64,000 nucleotides of DNA. It comes from Fistularia commersonii (lineage: Eukaryota > Chordata > Actinopteri > Syngnathiformes > Fistulariidae). The stretch's first letter is position 1, and each line of letters starts with the position of its first letter. Positions 10,750 to 21,538 of the stretch are shown one piece after another. Both the position numbers and the translations under genes were made by a program. The stretch spans positions 6,461,965-6,525,964 of the forward strand of contig JBBMNZ010000003.1 of assembly GCA_037954325.1 (NCBI GenBank), read 5' to 3'. Under the pieces are notes generated by a model, which was not told where the DNA came from, ran no database searches, and was given only the letters and a program-made list of their open reading frames with translations.

Positions 10750-13414
10750 CGAAGTGAATGACGACTCTTCTTTTTTGATCTTGTTCCAACTGAAGTATTA
10801 TAAAAAAAAATTGTAGAGAGCATTTACAAGAACTGAGAAAAAGTGCTGCCGGCGTTTGTATGCAGTCTGGACTGGGGAGCCATCCTAGATAGCAAGATGG
10901 GAGGGGGGATTTTGTCCTTATATAATCCAGGTGTTTTTCCATGACAGTTACAGCCATTCTCTGCAGGGCTCGAAGACTGGGCAAACAGCCCAATACAAAA
11001 TAACTTGCAGGCCTGCCAGTGAGCCCGCTTGCTTTTTTTTTTTTTTACCTCAATAACACACCCCCCCTCCCCAAACAAACAAACCTGCTGCTTTTTTTGA
11101 CAATGAGCATAGATGTACGGCACATATTTAGTGTTTGTGCCTGTCTTAAATGAAAAAGGCAAACCTACCCAATCCAAATTTGGAGCCTCATATCTATGTT
11201 GAGGTGATTTATGGAAATTATTTCTGCAACATACCGCCGGTTCTCTCTTTGGAAAACTCAACTCAAGAAATGAGCCAAATCCCTTTTACTTTGGATTTCA
11301 ATGAGCTCGACAAGACAAACTCAAAAAAAGGCTTTGAAACTAACCTTCCAAAGATGTTTGTTTTTTTTCCCCCAAGTAAAATGAAGTTTCTGAGAAACTA
11401 GTGTTATTGATCAGTGTCCATCTCGATCAGCGATCAACTCCGATCATGACGCAGCACTGGAATAAATAATCAACCAGCACAAAAGCACAACAGGTACACT
11501 TGGCTTCGCGCTCCCAGTTTAAAGAATTACAAGCACGGCCGTTGCAGAAACCCAATAATTTGACATCGTGCACTGAAATATGTCATAGGCTCCCTGAATT
11601 GTAATTAAGAACACTATTACAGCGTGCCAACACACAAGCAAGTACTGATCGGTCCCGCTAACCCATACGCATTCACACACCTTAATCACAGTGTGTACAC
11701 AAGCGTGTCTCTCACACCTGGTCTCAAGAAGCACAAGTGTCAGTGTGGTGTATTTATATATCAACACACCATAAACACTGGTGTGGTGTTAGTGCCATTA
11801 ACTGATATTCCAAGGTATTTTATGGCTTCCAATTGTTCTTATTTTTCAGGATGTAGTCACACAAAACAACCAGTCATCATATCCACAAGGTACCGTTATC
11901 AAAAAGAGATACATACTGTATATTATTCATGTCTTCCTGTGTTTTCACACACCCACTTCACCATCACCCCAGCTGTCTTTGGCTCGGACGCCGCAGCTCC
12001 CACAGACCGTCCGGTTGACTCAGTGAGCGAAGGCGAGGTGCCGTGCTCAGACTGGAAGGCTCCTCTGTCCACAACCGGCTCCGGCCTGCAGCCTGCCACA
12101 ATGCCCTGGACATCTAGCGACTACAACCAGCAAGACCCCTCAGCTCAGACCCTGGCCTACCCTGCAGCCCCGGGCCTGGGCACCGACGTGTACATGCAAA
12201 CTCTGTGCCCCAGCTATACCATGCTGACCTACACACACACGCCACTCCTCACGAACTTTGGGGTGAGTTCAAGACGTACATCGAGTTGATATGTAAATTA
12301 AAGAGTTGAGCGGAATCCTGCAGGGATCCAAACGGCAACATCGAGGTCTGAAGAGCTGTGTCGAAAGCTGTCATTGACCTTGCCTTTATAGTCACTTCAT
12401 AAATGTCTTTGATATGTATTTTATAATTGACATAGATGCTTATTGTCACATTAACTTTGGTCAATAATCCTGCCAACAAGGTCAAATCAGGCATTTACAA
12501 ATCAATTCTAGTGTATTATTTTTTCTCTGGAGAATAAATACATGTAAGCACCCTGAGTAAAATCAGATGGATGCAGAAATACAGGCTAAATTTCAGATCA
12601 CATGTTTGTAAATCAATCTCATTACATTTAATGTGATGGAAATATAAAAATACCTGATTAGGTTCTCCACAATTATCCAAAATAAAACTTTACACGACAA
12701 CACTTGTTGTTCCGATAGTATTAAAAGTTCCCGGCCGGCCCCGAAAACACTTGACTTCTGACATCATATTGCGCTATTTTGCACTGTTGTCATTTTTGCA
12801 CGGTTAAAGTAAAATAAATGATGCAGCTACTGTATTATATACTATACACTGCAATTTTTTAACTTTTAATCCACATCATTTTTTCACCTGCCATTGCATG
12901 GTATTACTTCATGACTGTTTTTTTGCTCTATACTGTACAGTGCATTTGGAGACATTGACAACAAAGCTGATTTTGACTTTTGTTCCAGACCATCCCAGTG
13001 GCACAAGCCCCCTGCTCCCTTCCTCAGATGGAGCTACCAGACTCAGGACTAACCTACTTCCCATGGGCTCAGCCCCTCACCACCATATCTACCATGCCCA
13101 ATTCGGGGGTCCAGTTTACCACCTCGGGCTCTTCCACCCTGTCGGGGTCGCCTCTGGTACAAATGCCTTTGTCCATGTCTTTGACCACTATGATTCCACA
13201 GCTAGACAGCACAGGCGCCGGTCCACAGACCCTTATCCCGGACCACTCCCATTACCCTGAACACCAAATGAACCCTGATGTCCAGGACCTGGACGACGAT
13301 GAAGTGGAACGCGAATCACCAAGTCTACTAGATAAACTTCTGGAGGAACGGAAGGAAGATTGTGGAGCAGATGGCAAGGACTCTTACGGCTCAATTTTCA
13401 TTCCAAATGTCTAA
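4012..13414 (+). CDS. pou2af1: POU class 2 associating factor 1 (OCA-B/BOB.1/OBF-1)
   Basis: This is a transcriptional coactivator that binds Oct-1/Oct-2 POU domains on octamer DNA in the nucleus. Exons read directly: 4012-4027 (MHWEK plus one base, like the mammalian N-terminus MLWQK), 9811-9938, 11973-12262 and 12989-13414 (stop TAA). The OCA peptide RPYQGVRVRDPVKELLRRKR occupies about residues 15-34. Downstream, 'DVYMQTLCPSYT' and 'LTYFPWAQPLTT' match conserved OCA-B blocks, and 'SLLDKLLEE' near the C-terminus matches the mammalian SLTIDKLLLEEE block. These distinguish it from the paralogues POU2AF2 and POU2AF3. Exon 2 leaves in phase 0 while the 11973 acceptor (and the alternative at 11850) needs phase 1, so a small exon of length 3n+1 is missing between them; 10967-11018 is one candidate. 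An internal ATG at 9825 in a strong context (GCCATGG) could give a shorter form. The OCA-B assignment is firm; the full exon chain is not. Confidence 0.88.
4434..4520 (+). mobile_element. hAT-type MITE terminal fragment
   Basis: The stretch 'aatgacttagattgaattcc' followed by 'ccagtttttcaacaaaag' is repeated almost exactly, in reverse orientation, at 7597-7640. At the other copy this sequence lies just inside an end reading 'agtttgcccacccctg', typical of hAT-type terminal inverted repeats. Here the outer end is degraded ('gaacagggtttgga'). It lies in pou2af1 intron 1 and has no coding capacity. Confidence 0.5.
5790..6075 (+). mobile_element. SINE-like repeat with tRNA-type head
   Basis: The copy begins with a B-box-like 'ggttcgatgcc' and continues through 'gtggagtttgcatgttctcc', a degraded 'ccaatgacagc' block and 'aagcggtatagat', ending in an AAATGAATAAATAA tail. 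The same order of landmarks recurs at 42590-42915 and 42998-43290. A poly-C tract lies at about 6018-6030. This family is widespread in teleost genomes. It sits in pou2af1 intron 1. Confidence 0.75.
7517..7553. repeat. Two 17-bp direct repeats, 20-bp period
   Basis: ACTGTAAGCTATAAGCT occurs at 7517-7533 and again at 7537-7553. It is a minimal tandem duplication in pou2af1 intron 1, just before the reverse hAT-like fragment. Confidence 0.7.
7597..7728 (-). mobile_element. hAT-type MITE fragment, reverse orientation
   Basis: Read on the minus strand it starts with 'ccaggggtgggcaaactttt', continues through a 'ggccgcattgac' stretch, and reaches 'aatgacttagattgaattcc'. The GGGTGGGCAAAC end is characteristic of many vertebrate hAT-type non-autonomous elements. 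It pairs in opposite orientation with the fragment at 4434-4520, about 3.1 kb away in the same intron. Confidence 0.6.
8053..8060 (+). promoter_or_regulatory. Exact octamer motif ATGCAAAT in pou2af1 intron 1
   Basis: ATGCAAAT is the consensus Oct-1/Oct-2 site, and OCA-B acts on such sites, so an octamer inside its own gene could support autoregulation. An 8-mer is expected several times by chance in 64 kb; exact ATTTGCAT also occurs at about 41541. Treat as a weak candidate. Confidence 0.2.
10288..10308. repeat. (TA)n microsatellite
   Basis: An uninterrupted AT dinucleotide run lies in the intron region of pou2af1 downstream of the OCA exon. Confidence 0.85.
10723..10749. repeat. Poly-A tract (27 A)
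   Basis: A homopolymer run in pou2af1 intronic sequence. No clear retroposon body can be recognised upstream. Its length is prone to sequencing error. Confidence 0.85.
12775..12983 (+). repeat. Dispersed repeat copy 2, abutting pou2af1 last exon
   Basis: The copy shares 'atttttgcacggtt', 'ttttcacctgccattgcatg' and 'acaacaaagctgattttgac' with the copies at 2690-3170 and 49330-49563. It ends at about 12983, only a few bases before the splice acceptor of the last coding exon (12989). The T-rich end of the repeat therefore forms most of the polypyrimidine tract of that acceptor. Confidence 0.65.
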
Positions 13415-13660
13415 AAAGTTTGCCCACTTTTGTTTGTCAAATGGAAATTTTCTGTTTCCTGGGAGCCAAGATTTGAACTTGTTCAACAGATAAAGTTATA
13501 ACTTATTGCATTATGCTGCAACTGTACAGATGATGTCGAAGATCAGTGTTAAATCAACTGGGCAAGGAGTGAGTGTAGGTAGTTGCCTGAGAGCGTGATG
13601 CCATTGTGGCCCTTGAAGGGCTCAGGATGTTGATGTGACAATTAAAACTATGTTAGCTTG

Positions 13661-13666
13661 AATAAA
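13661..13666 (+). terminator. Polyadenylation signal of pou2af1
   Basis: AATAAA lies about 250 bp after the pou2af1 stop codon and is the first canonical hexamer downstream. Further hexamers at about 14090 and 14221 could give longer 3' UTRs. Confidence 0.5.
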
Positions 13667-16464
13667 CAGAAAGGGAGCCAGAGATATAACCCAAATAGTT
13701 CATCACTGATCAGTTTGTGGCACGTAACTCATGTTTTTCACCAATTCAAATCCAAAATCAAATACTGATAGATGGTCAACAACCATCAGCAAAAAAGGGA
13801 ATGGGATAATTCCTGTAGCTCAATTCTGCACACAGGACATCAACCTGGTGCCAGCTCAAAGCACGACCAGAATAATGTTTTTTTAAGAAATACTAGATGC
13901 TAACAAGGGAAATTATGGGACATATTTTAAAGATTTTTATTTTAGGATTGTTAATACCATGTGTATGTTTTTGTTTATTTCAAAGGTTTTTTTTCAATGT
14001 ATGTATATATTATTATTTTGTTTAACATTGTATGTCCAGATCATGCAATGCAACATGAAGAATTTACTTTGCAAGAAAACATATACTATAATAAAGAGAT
14101 TTTTTTGTTTTTGTGGTGAAGGATTTGTTCATTTTGTCCAAGCCAGACAAGTTAGAGCAAATGCCCAACTAAAATGCTTGATATGCCATTTTAGCTTCAC
14201 AGGAAGGGGGGTGGAGGTAGAATAAACGGTAACACAAGAATAACAAAACAAGTTTTTTCTTCATTGGCAAGTAAAGAGTTAAAATGTCATCCATGACATC
14301 CTGCCCGGTGCAGCTTTACACATCCGGAATCATATCCACATTTTTTTTTCTTTCAAATCAAGATGAGAAGTCAACCCATTTGACTTCTTAATGACTGGAG
14401 TGCACCTAGGCTGAGAACTTTGCCCCACTGATCCCACTTGCCAGTGAAAACCTTGGAGTGTCAGAGGTTTTCCCTCTGGGGTAAAACTGACATTGTAAGA
14501 GGCGCTGCAACCCGGCTCTTCTCAAAACACCTGGAGACACCTGAGATCGTATCACGTGATAGAAAGTGTGCTGTTGCATCTAATGTGACTGAAACACGTG
14601 AAGAGAGGTTACACGAGCGCTCCAGAGTTGGCATGGCACGGGACTAAATCCAGAAATTTGGAAATAGAAAATTGGGTAAAAGAAAGGAAGTGAAATGACA
14701 GCAGAGTTCTGGAGAATAAATCTTAATTACTGTGTTACTTGTAATTATACATGTGAACAAAACAAGAAGTTTAATAGCCCTAACACCAAATTTTTAAATA
14801 ATCACTTAAGTTGAATTCCTTAAAGCAAAAGTTTCAAAGGATTTTTTTTCTTTGTTAATTGAAGCAAAAAAACAATTCCAAACTATGCATTGTTTTTTCT
14901 TATTTCACAGAAGTAAGGAACCCAGTGGATTTAACATGTTATCATGGCCACACCAGCCCACTTGGAGATGCAGTTATCAAAATGTGCACATCCCCAATGG
15001 AATGTAAGACGACTACTCAAGTTACACTTAGAGCAGCACAATGTGCTGAGCCAAGCACTAATGAAACAATGATTTTAGTTATGGCAAGGCAATAATCTAA
15101 ATACAAAAAGACCAGAGCGTAGTCCATCCATATACGCAGCAATATTATTTCTCGGAATACATCATATCAGAGATGCGAGCCATTCAAGCTGATTGTTTTT
15201 TTTAATGTAAAATCCATATCTTCTGATATGCAAATAACTTATGCATCTAACCGTAACCGTAACCCAGTTAAGAACAGACTGGAGTCTCCTAAATATGGAT
15301 TTATAATAGAGTTTATAATTAGCTTTGTACATTTCCATATCATTATGTAAACCTTCGCAGATGTATCGCCCCTCATTATCCATCTGCATCTTTTAAAAGC
15401 TGCCAAATGATTAATCTGATGACTCAGTCAGTTGGCATGTGCTTGCTGTGCCAGCTTATTGCAACATCCCAGACTGCCTGTGGTTCAAAGATGGGGCAGT
15501 TGGTCCTGGAGCAGCTTATGTTCACATTTCCCCAGGGTACTTCTGCAGCTACAGTGTTGAAAAGTTGTGACATGTTTGACTATCTATCGATCCTTGCGTC
15601 TCGTTGCCTTTGCAGCAGGATCTCCGGTGTTTTATTTCCCGCTCTTCTTTCAGTGCTTCAGCCCCACGGTTTACTTAAACTTAAAGGCAGAGTTTGTATT
15701 GAGATGTTTGATATGATACACCCTGATTTTTCTTTATGCCTTGAATCCTAGGTAGGGCCTTTAAAGCACATGTCCATAGAGCAAGAGGCCTTGTTGGAAC
15801 ATGCATGCCTGTACAGGGAGGAGAGGGACGCGTGGAGACCTCCCAGGGGCTTTGCATATAAATACCTCACCCCCAGCTATTAAGGGTGGTTGGATTGCTG
15901 CAACATTTACAACACTGATGAGTGTTAAATAACACCCATAACTATAAATGGAATAAAAGATCATTGGAATTGGGAGAAAATTCATTTGAAAGAGGAGTAA
16001 AGAGTAGGAATATCTGGTCTACTTTGGGTTCATTTGGGGTTTTATTGAACCTTCAGAAGGCAACTTGCTCCAAGGAGATTTTCTTTTCCTTTCAGCAACT
16101 CCCTCAGGGGTCGCCGCAGCAAATCACCTGCCTCCATCTAACTCTCCTCTCCTCATTTCTCACACCAACTGACCTCAAGTGCTCCTTTTCATCCATAAAT
16201 TTAGTCTTCCTCTGGGCCTCGCACCTGGCAGCTCACACCTCAGCATTCTTCTACGCATGTATTCACCAACCCAACATATATATGGTTAATATACTTAAAT
16301 TCAATCTTATCACTTTGTGCCTAAAATCTAATCTTAACTGTTCATTCTCTGCAGATCTCAAGGCTAATGAGAAGTTCTGCACTGCTACAGGAACTAGGAT
16401 TGGGGGGGGGGGATTCATCAGGGCCAAATCGTGCTTAAGTTCTTACAAGATACTAAAGATTCAA

Positions 16465-16535
16465 GATTCAAAGCATTTATTGTCACATGCACAATATAGA
16501 AACGGGTTTCCCTGTACAGTGAAATTCCTACAAGG
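16465..16535 (+). repeat. Short dispersed repeat scrap
   Basis: The phrase 'aagcatttattgtcacatgc' followed by 'gtttccctgtacagtgaaat' recurs in variant form at 37330-37415 ('gtttccctgtacaatgaaaa') and at 24217 ('ctttattcactgagtag'). Phrases of this sort are common in teleost dispersed repeats; the class is not determined. Confidence 0.5.
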
Positions 16536-18483
16536 GAAATTGGGATGGCAAGAGTTGATATGTTGGGGTGTTCAGTAGGGTCGTTTTGGGGCAAAAATTA
16601 TAACATGAAAATCCCTGCCCACTTATTCCAGTCATCTACATGGTCTGAATAGATCAGATGGGAAAGAAGAGTGTGTCCTATACAGGTATAATTGCTGTTG
16701 ATGTTGTTCAGTTTTCCTCACTACATCAAGACCTCCAAGATATCCCGCGTCAGTGCCGCTAAGTTAGTGGCCATTGTTGTGCGCTTACACTGAACCGTTA
16801 AAGCCTTCTTCTGGTCTAGACATGAGTTCCTGACCCAAATGAACGGGTTCAAGTACTGGAGGGTTTGGTTTTTTTTCCAAAGGTTAAGGGTGAGACGCCA
16901 TATGCGTGAAACACGAGAATCAAAAGAGCCCTTGGACTGATGAGGGGCTGTGTAAATCTGTGGCAGTGACGTGAGGAAGGAGCTGAGTCACGAGGTGAAG
17001 TTCTGAATTTTCGCAGGGAATTTACCATCCTCATTCCACATGAATTCTGAAACTCTAGGTGGTGACTAAAGATGAAAGCTGCAGAAACTAATTGCTGGAA
17101 CTGGTCTCCACAGCGGCTTAAAGACTGGATGAGGAGCACAGATAAAAGCTTGGGGGTCTTAACGTAGCCGCTGCTACTTTGCATAAAGAGGAGTGAGCAA
17201 GGTGGTCCAGAAATCAGGTGAGAATCTAATTTTGGATAGATTTTACTAGCATTCTGTGACAGGTAAAGTCTGTGGGTCTCGCTTAGGTGCATCATTGGTG
17301 AGACTTAACTTTGTCACCTGTTACTGTAACTAGGCCCAAAAATACACCGCAGGTCCCTTCTATTAATTTATGAAAAGGAATAGATTGACGATATGTGTCC
17401 ATTGCATTATTTTGCCTGAAATAACGACAGAAGCTACCATTAAATGAATTCAACATGGAATTGTTTCACATATTTTATAGTTAAGACACTAAATATGCTG
17501 GTCTATTTAGGAGAGGTTCCGGAGCTTCTGATGGTATCTTGTGATGTTCTACTGAAGGAGTTGAACATTTTTTTTTGTTTTTGTTTTTTATTGCAAATTG
17601 CACTGTAAAGGGCTATAGGTTTTATTCTAAAGACAGCACATAGAAACAGACCTGGATGATGTAACCTAGAACATTAGAAATTCCACTTGAGTGATGGTCA
17701 GGTTGAAATAATTTTATATTGGACCCAGGGGTCATACATATGGGATCTGTGTGTGTAATAAAGATAAACTTTCTGGCAATGACACAGTATGAAAACAATG
17801 ACTCATTTTGACTTCATTTCCGCACTTGAGTGGCACTTCGACTCTGTAAATTGCTTAAACAGTGTCCTGGTAAAATCTCCCTTTGGTGCTTTATGTCCTT
17901 CTGACATCAATTTAGTTTCTTGCTGAGACTAAAAGAAGCAGAGGGTGATGATTTGAAATATGATTTAAAACACTATGTAAAAATAGATCAATAAAAAGAC
18001 CTATAGTTTTCTGGGAGTTCCAGATGCGCAAAGACTGAAAGCTTATATCGGCTCAAGGGACCAAAGGTAAACCTGTCTTCCATAACCTGAGATATCCGGG
18101 CAGGTTATGAGAATATGATGATCAGAATGATATAGCGATAGCATTGTTATTGTGAATTTTTGGCCACCATAACTTTGCAATGAAAATCTGATATTGTAAA
18201 AGCCTTGATCCAAATTTTTTCAATACTTCTTTCCAAAGTGTGTTTCCTAAGCCCAAGGGGTGTCACAATTCTGCACATCTTCTACAGAAAACATACTGCT
18301 GGCACATTTGGATTTATCTTGGTTTACATCTGCTCGGGCCAACTGCTTAGGCAGGAGGACAAGCAGGGACATCGACAGCAGCAGTGCGGGAATCCTCACG
18401 GTCGTGCCGAGGCCTGTTCTTTATCCCCACCTCTCTAAATGAGGTTACACCTTAACAAGCCAAAATCAAGAACCCTTGTACGC

Positions 18484-18484
<1 letters not shown>

Positions 18485-18531
<47 letters not shown>
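18485..18531. repeat. (GT)n microsatellite
   Basis: About 23 uninterrupted GT units in the intergenic region, typical of fish genomes. Confidence 0.95.
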
Positions 18532-18532
<1 letters not shown>

Positions 18533-18649
18533 CATCGAAAAAGTTTACTTTCTGCACCTGCTGAATATGTACATATATAAATCCACATTTATCCTAAAAA
18601 TGTGGCAATGCAGGGGTAGAGTGTAAAGAATATTCAAATAAAATGTCTA

Positions 18650-18682
18650 ATGAGTCCATGTAGCTTTTCTGCATGGACTCAT
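18650..18682. repeat. Hairpin with 11-bp perfect arms
   Basis: ATGAGTCCATG (18650-18660) and CATGGACTCAT (18672-18682) are exact reverse complements around an 11-nt loop. The stem is too short for a microRNA precursor. No family is recognised. Confidence 0.6.
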
Positions 18683-21484
18683 CAAAGTTTGTCACCTTTG
18701 AGGAAATAGTATACCGTGACCAGCAATAGGAATTTGTCTTGTGTCCAGTAAGTCATAATAAGAAGAAAACTACAAATCTGAACATTTACTTTCACAAGAA
18801 TATTTTAAATTCTGGAAAAACTACATGGACATGTTTTTGCTATTCCTGTATTAGCATGATGCAGATTAAGATTGGCAACCTTTAGCCCAACCCGAACTTG
18901 TTAACTGACTTTGCTGAATATTTGTCACGTGCCCTCTCAGCTGAGTTGATTATGACTTTAAATCTGTGCCAAGGGTATCAGAATTTAACATTTTCCCAAG
19001 TCTCTGGTTATAGAATTCTGAAAAAGCAGGATTTCAATAGAATATCACAGATTTCATTTTTTTTTTTTTTTGTATTGTATAATCAGATAATCTGATGTTA
19101 CATGGCCATGACAAATATCATTTACATTTTGTTTTGAATCCTCTGACTCAATTTGGGGGTTCAAAGCTGTTAGTCAACTGACAGTTAAACAGTTGAGAGT
19201 GTGCTTTTCCTGGGATTTTCCCTGGATATTGACTCCTGCCCTGGCAGGTAGCACTGATAATGCCAGTTGAGTAAATAGACTGTAAACATTAAATCCATCC
19301 CTTGCTGTGGGGAGAGCAAATCAGGCATATTTATATGAAAACTTTTAGTGACTAACCCATTTGACAAATAAAACACTGATCTAAGGGGTGTTCACCCTCC
19401 ACTTAACTTCTGTTTGATGTGTAAATAGGAGTTTCCTGTCACTTTTTCAATGCGGCCGCACGCTCCGTGACCTGCCAGCAGCATGTTTCTGTTATCACAA
19501 CTGGGCGTGTGTAGGTGTTATAGGAATAAAAATACTAAATGAATAAATGCAGGCAGCCTTTGATTTGGTTTGTGCAGAAAACGCCCGCTGTGAACACAAG
19601 AGTGTAAGGGACCGACTAATCAGAGATTGACAAAGGCTGATGTTATTTGCACTAGTCATTTCTCTGAGCCGACCCACATTACCTCCCCAGGTACCCGATA
19701 CACTGAAAAGCAAAATTTTAATGTTACAACAGCAGCAAAGCGGAATTTGTTGTCACCCCTCCCTGTTTCTTTGGTGGAATTATACCCGCCAGCAACTATT
19801 TGCTGGGTTGTTCTTTGCAACTTTCTTACAAGTTCCAAATTAGACATTTGAGTTGGATTAGATTAGATATGCTCAGATTCCAATGTCCGAAGACCCTCCA
19901 CAAAATTGTCTCAAAGCAGGGGCTTACATGTATACATAGAACAGTCACTGCAGTGCTTGATGAGCATTATGCAAAACAACAGTACAAATAACAAAAATGT
20001 TTAGGTTTAACGATACAGATGGTTTTTTGTCGAGCACACAGAATGAGAATGTGCAATTCCTACCAAAAAAATAAAAATCTAGCAACACAGACCAAAAAGA
20101 AGCTGAGAACATGTGATATGAATATGAACGTCTTAGCACTCTGTACCTACAACCTTGAGGGAATTCTTTCTATTCCTTTTTAGAATCTGAGATTGTCTAA
20201 CACCCCTCCTTTCTTTAGGATGATTTTGAGGGGTTGCCGATAATTGGCTTTATGAATAAAACACCAAGACATTGCAAAACAGTAGGAAGCGTGGTTCTCT
20301 TTTTGCACACTGGGGGAACATACTGCTACTTTACTTCCTGTCAATCAAGGTTTCTTCCAACTGCAGACATACAGGAGAAATTTCTAGTGTAAAATATGAT
20401 TAAAAACAATGTCTGTTCAAGCTAAACTCAACTGTTTGTGGTTCCTGACGCAGATTTTATGTTATTCTTTTTCATGGTTGTAAGTTGCAAGTAACAAATC
20501 CATTTGAGGTAGAGAATCTTTAAAATAGTTTTCAAGTCTTTTGTAGACAAACATTTACCTGGGCTTCAGCTGGCTTGGATGGTGGTGTGGGGATGACATT
20601 GTTCCAAAAGGTCATTAAGCAAAGTAACACATGATGTAAATGCAGACAAACGTAAAATGACCTTAATCTTATTTATAGTTACTTGTTAAATAGTTACGTA
20701 ACTTTAAGCCATCTTTTTTTTGACCATTCAATCATATCCTTGGACGTATCATTGAAACACCACGAGGTGTTGGTTGGTGTTTGTGGTGTTATTCCCAGAA
20801 CTCCCTCACCATGGCTTTACAGCTAATGGTTTTCTCCAGAGCTGAACATTCTAAAAATCTCTGCAGCTATTGTTTACGAAAATGTTTAACTACTCACCCA
20901 GACTAGATGCGCACTGCCTGGTGTTGCAGCTGTCTCTCAAGCAATCTCATTAGAAATTAATCTCTGCAGCTGCAAACAAATATTCATTCAAATTTCATTT
21001 TTTATTGTCATTTGGAGCTAAATGTGTAAGTTCTCCTGCTTTAGCTTGAGATTCAATTTTTTAAAGGAGTTTCTGAATATTAGTTTAATATTAATAATTC
21101 TGAATATTACATATACATATATAAAATGGATATTGTGACCACGAGTTAATAAAAAAATGTTACAAAAAAATGATATCATTACGGAAGAATGTTCACTTTC
21201 TCCGTGTGATGTCCTAGAGCAGTCCGTTATTTGCCAGTCAAGAAAAGGCCCTCTTTCTGTGGAAGTAGAGCCTCCTTTGCAGTGGTTGGAAAAAAAAACT
21301 GTCAAAAAGAAGTCTTCTGTCTGCGTCAGTATTAGCAAATAAACGCTGATTCAAGCACTGTGTCCAGGCCTGAGCGCCGAGGACGGGCTGGTTCTGCCAA
21401 AACCTCACAAGGGGATTTCCACAAGAGACGATTTTTGGAAGGGCTTACCAACAGTTTGTGTCAATGTCACGCTGCATTTAAACG

Positions 21485-21487
<3 letters not shown>

Positions 21488-21536
<49 letters not shown>
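21488..21536. repeat. (CA)n microsatellite
   Basis: About 24 uninterrupted CA units in intergenic sequence. Confidence 0.95.

Positions 21537-21538
<2 letters not shown>

Noticed and set aside
10703..11261. Overlapping minus-strand open frames with poly-Phe stretches
   Set aside because: They arise from a 27-base poly-A tract and other homopolymers in pou2af1 intronic sequence; no protein similarity is seen.
13418..13432. 'aaagtttgcccacttttg' right after the pou2af1 stop, resembling the hAT-like end at 7710
   Set aside because: Only about 12 bases match and no inner repeat sequence follows; probably coincidence.
15407..17295. Several 110-220 residue open frames on both strands
   Set aside because: No recognisable family, ordinary-looking intergenic composition, part overlaps a dispersed repeat at 16465, and no consistent splice signals.
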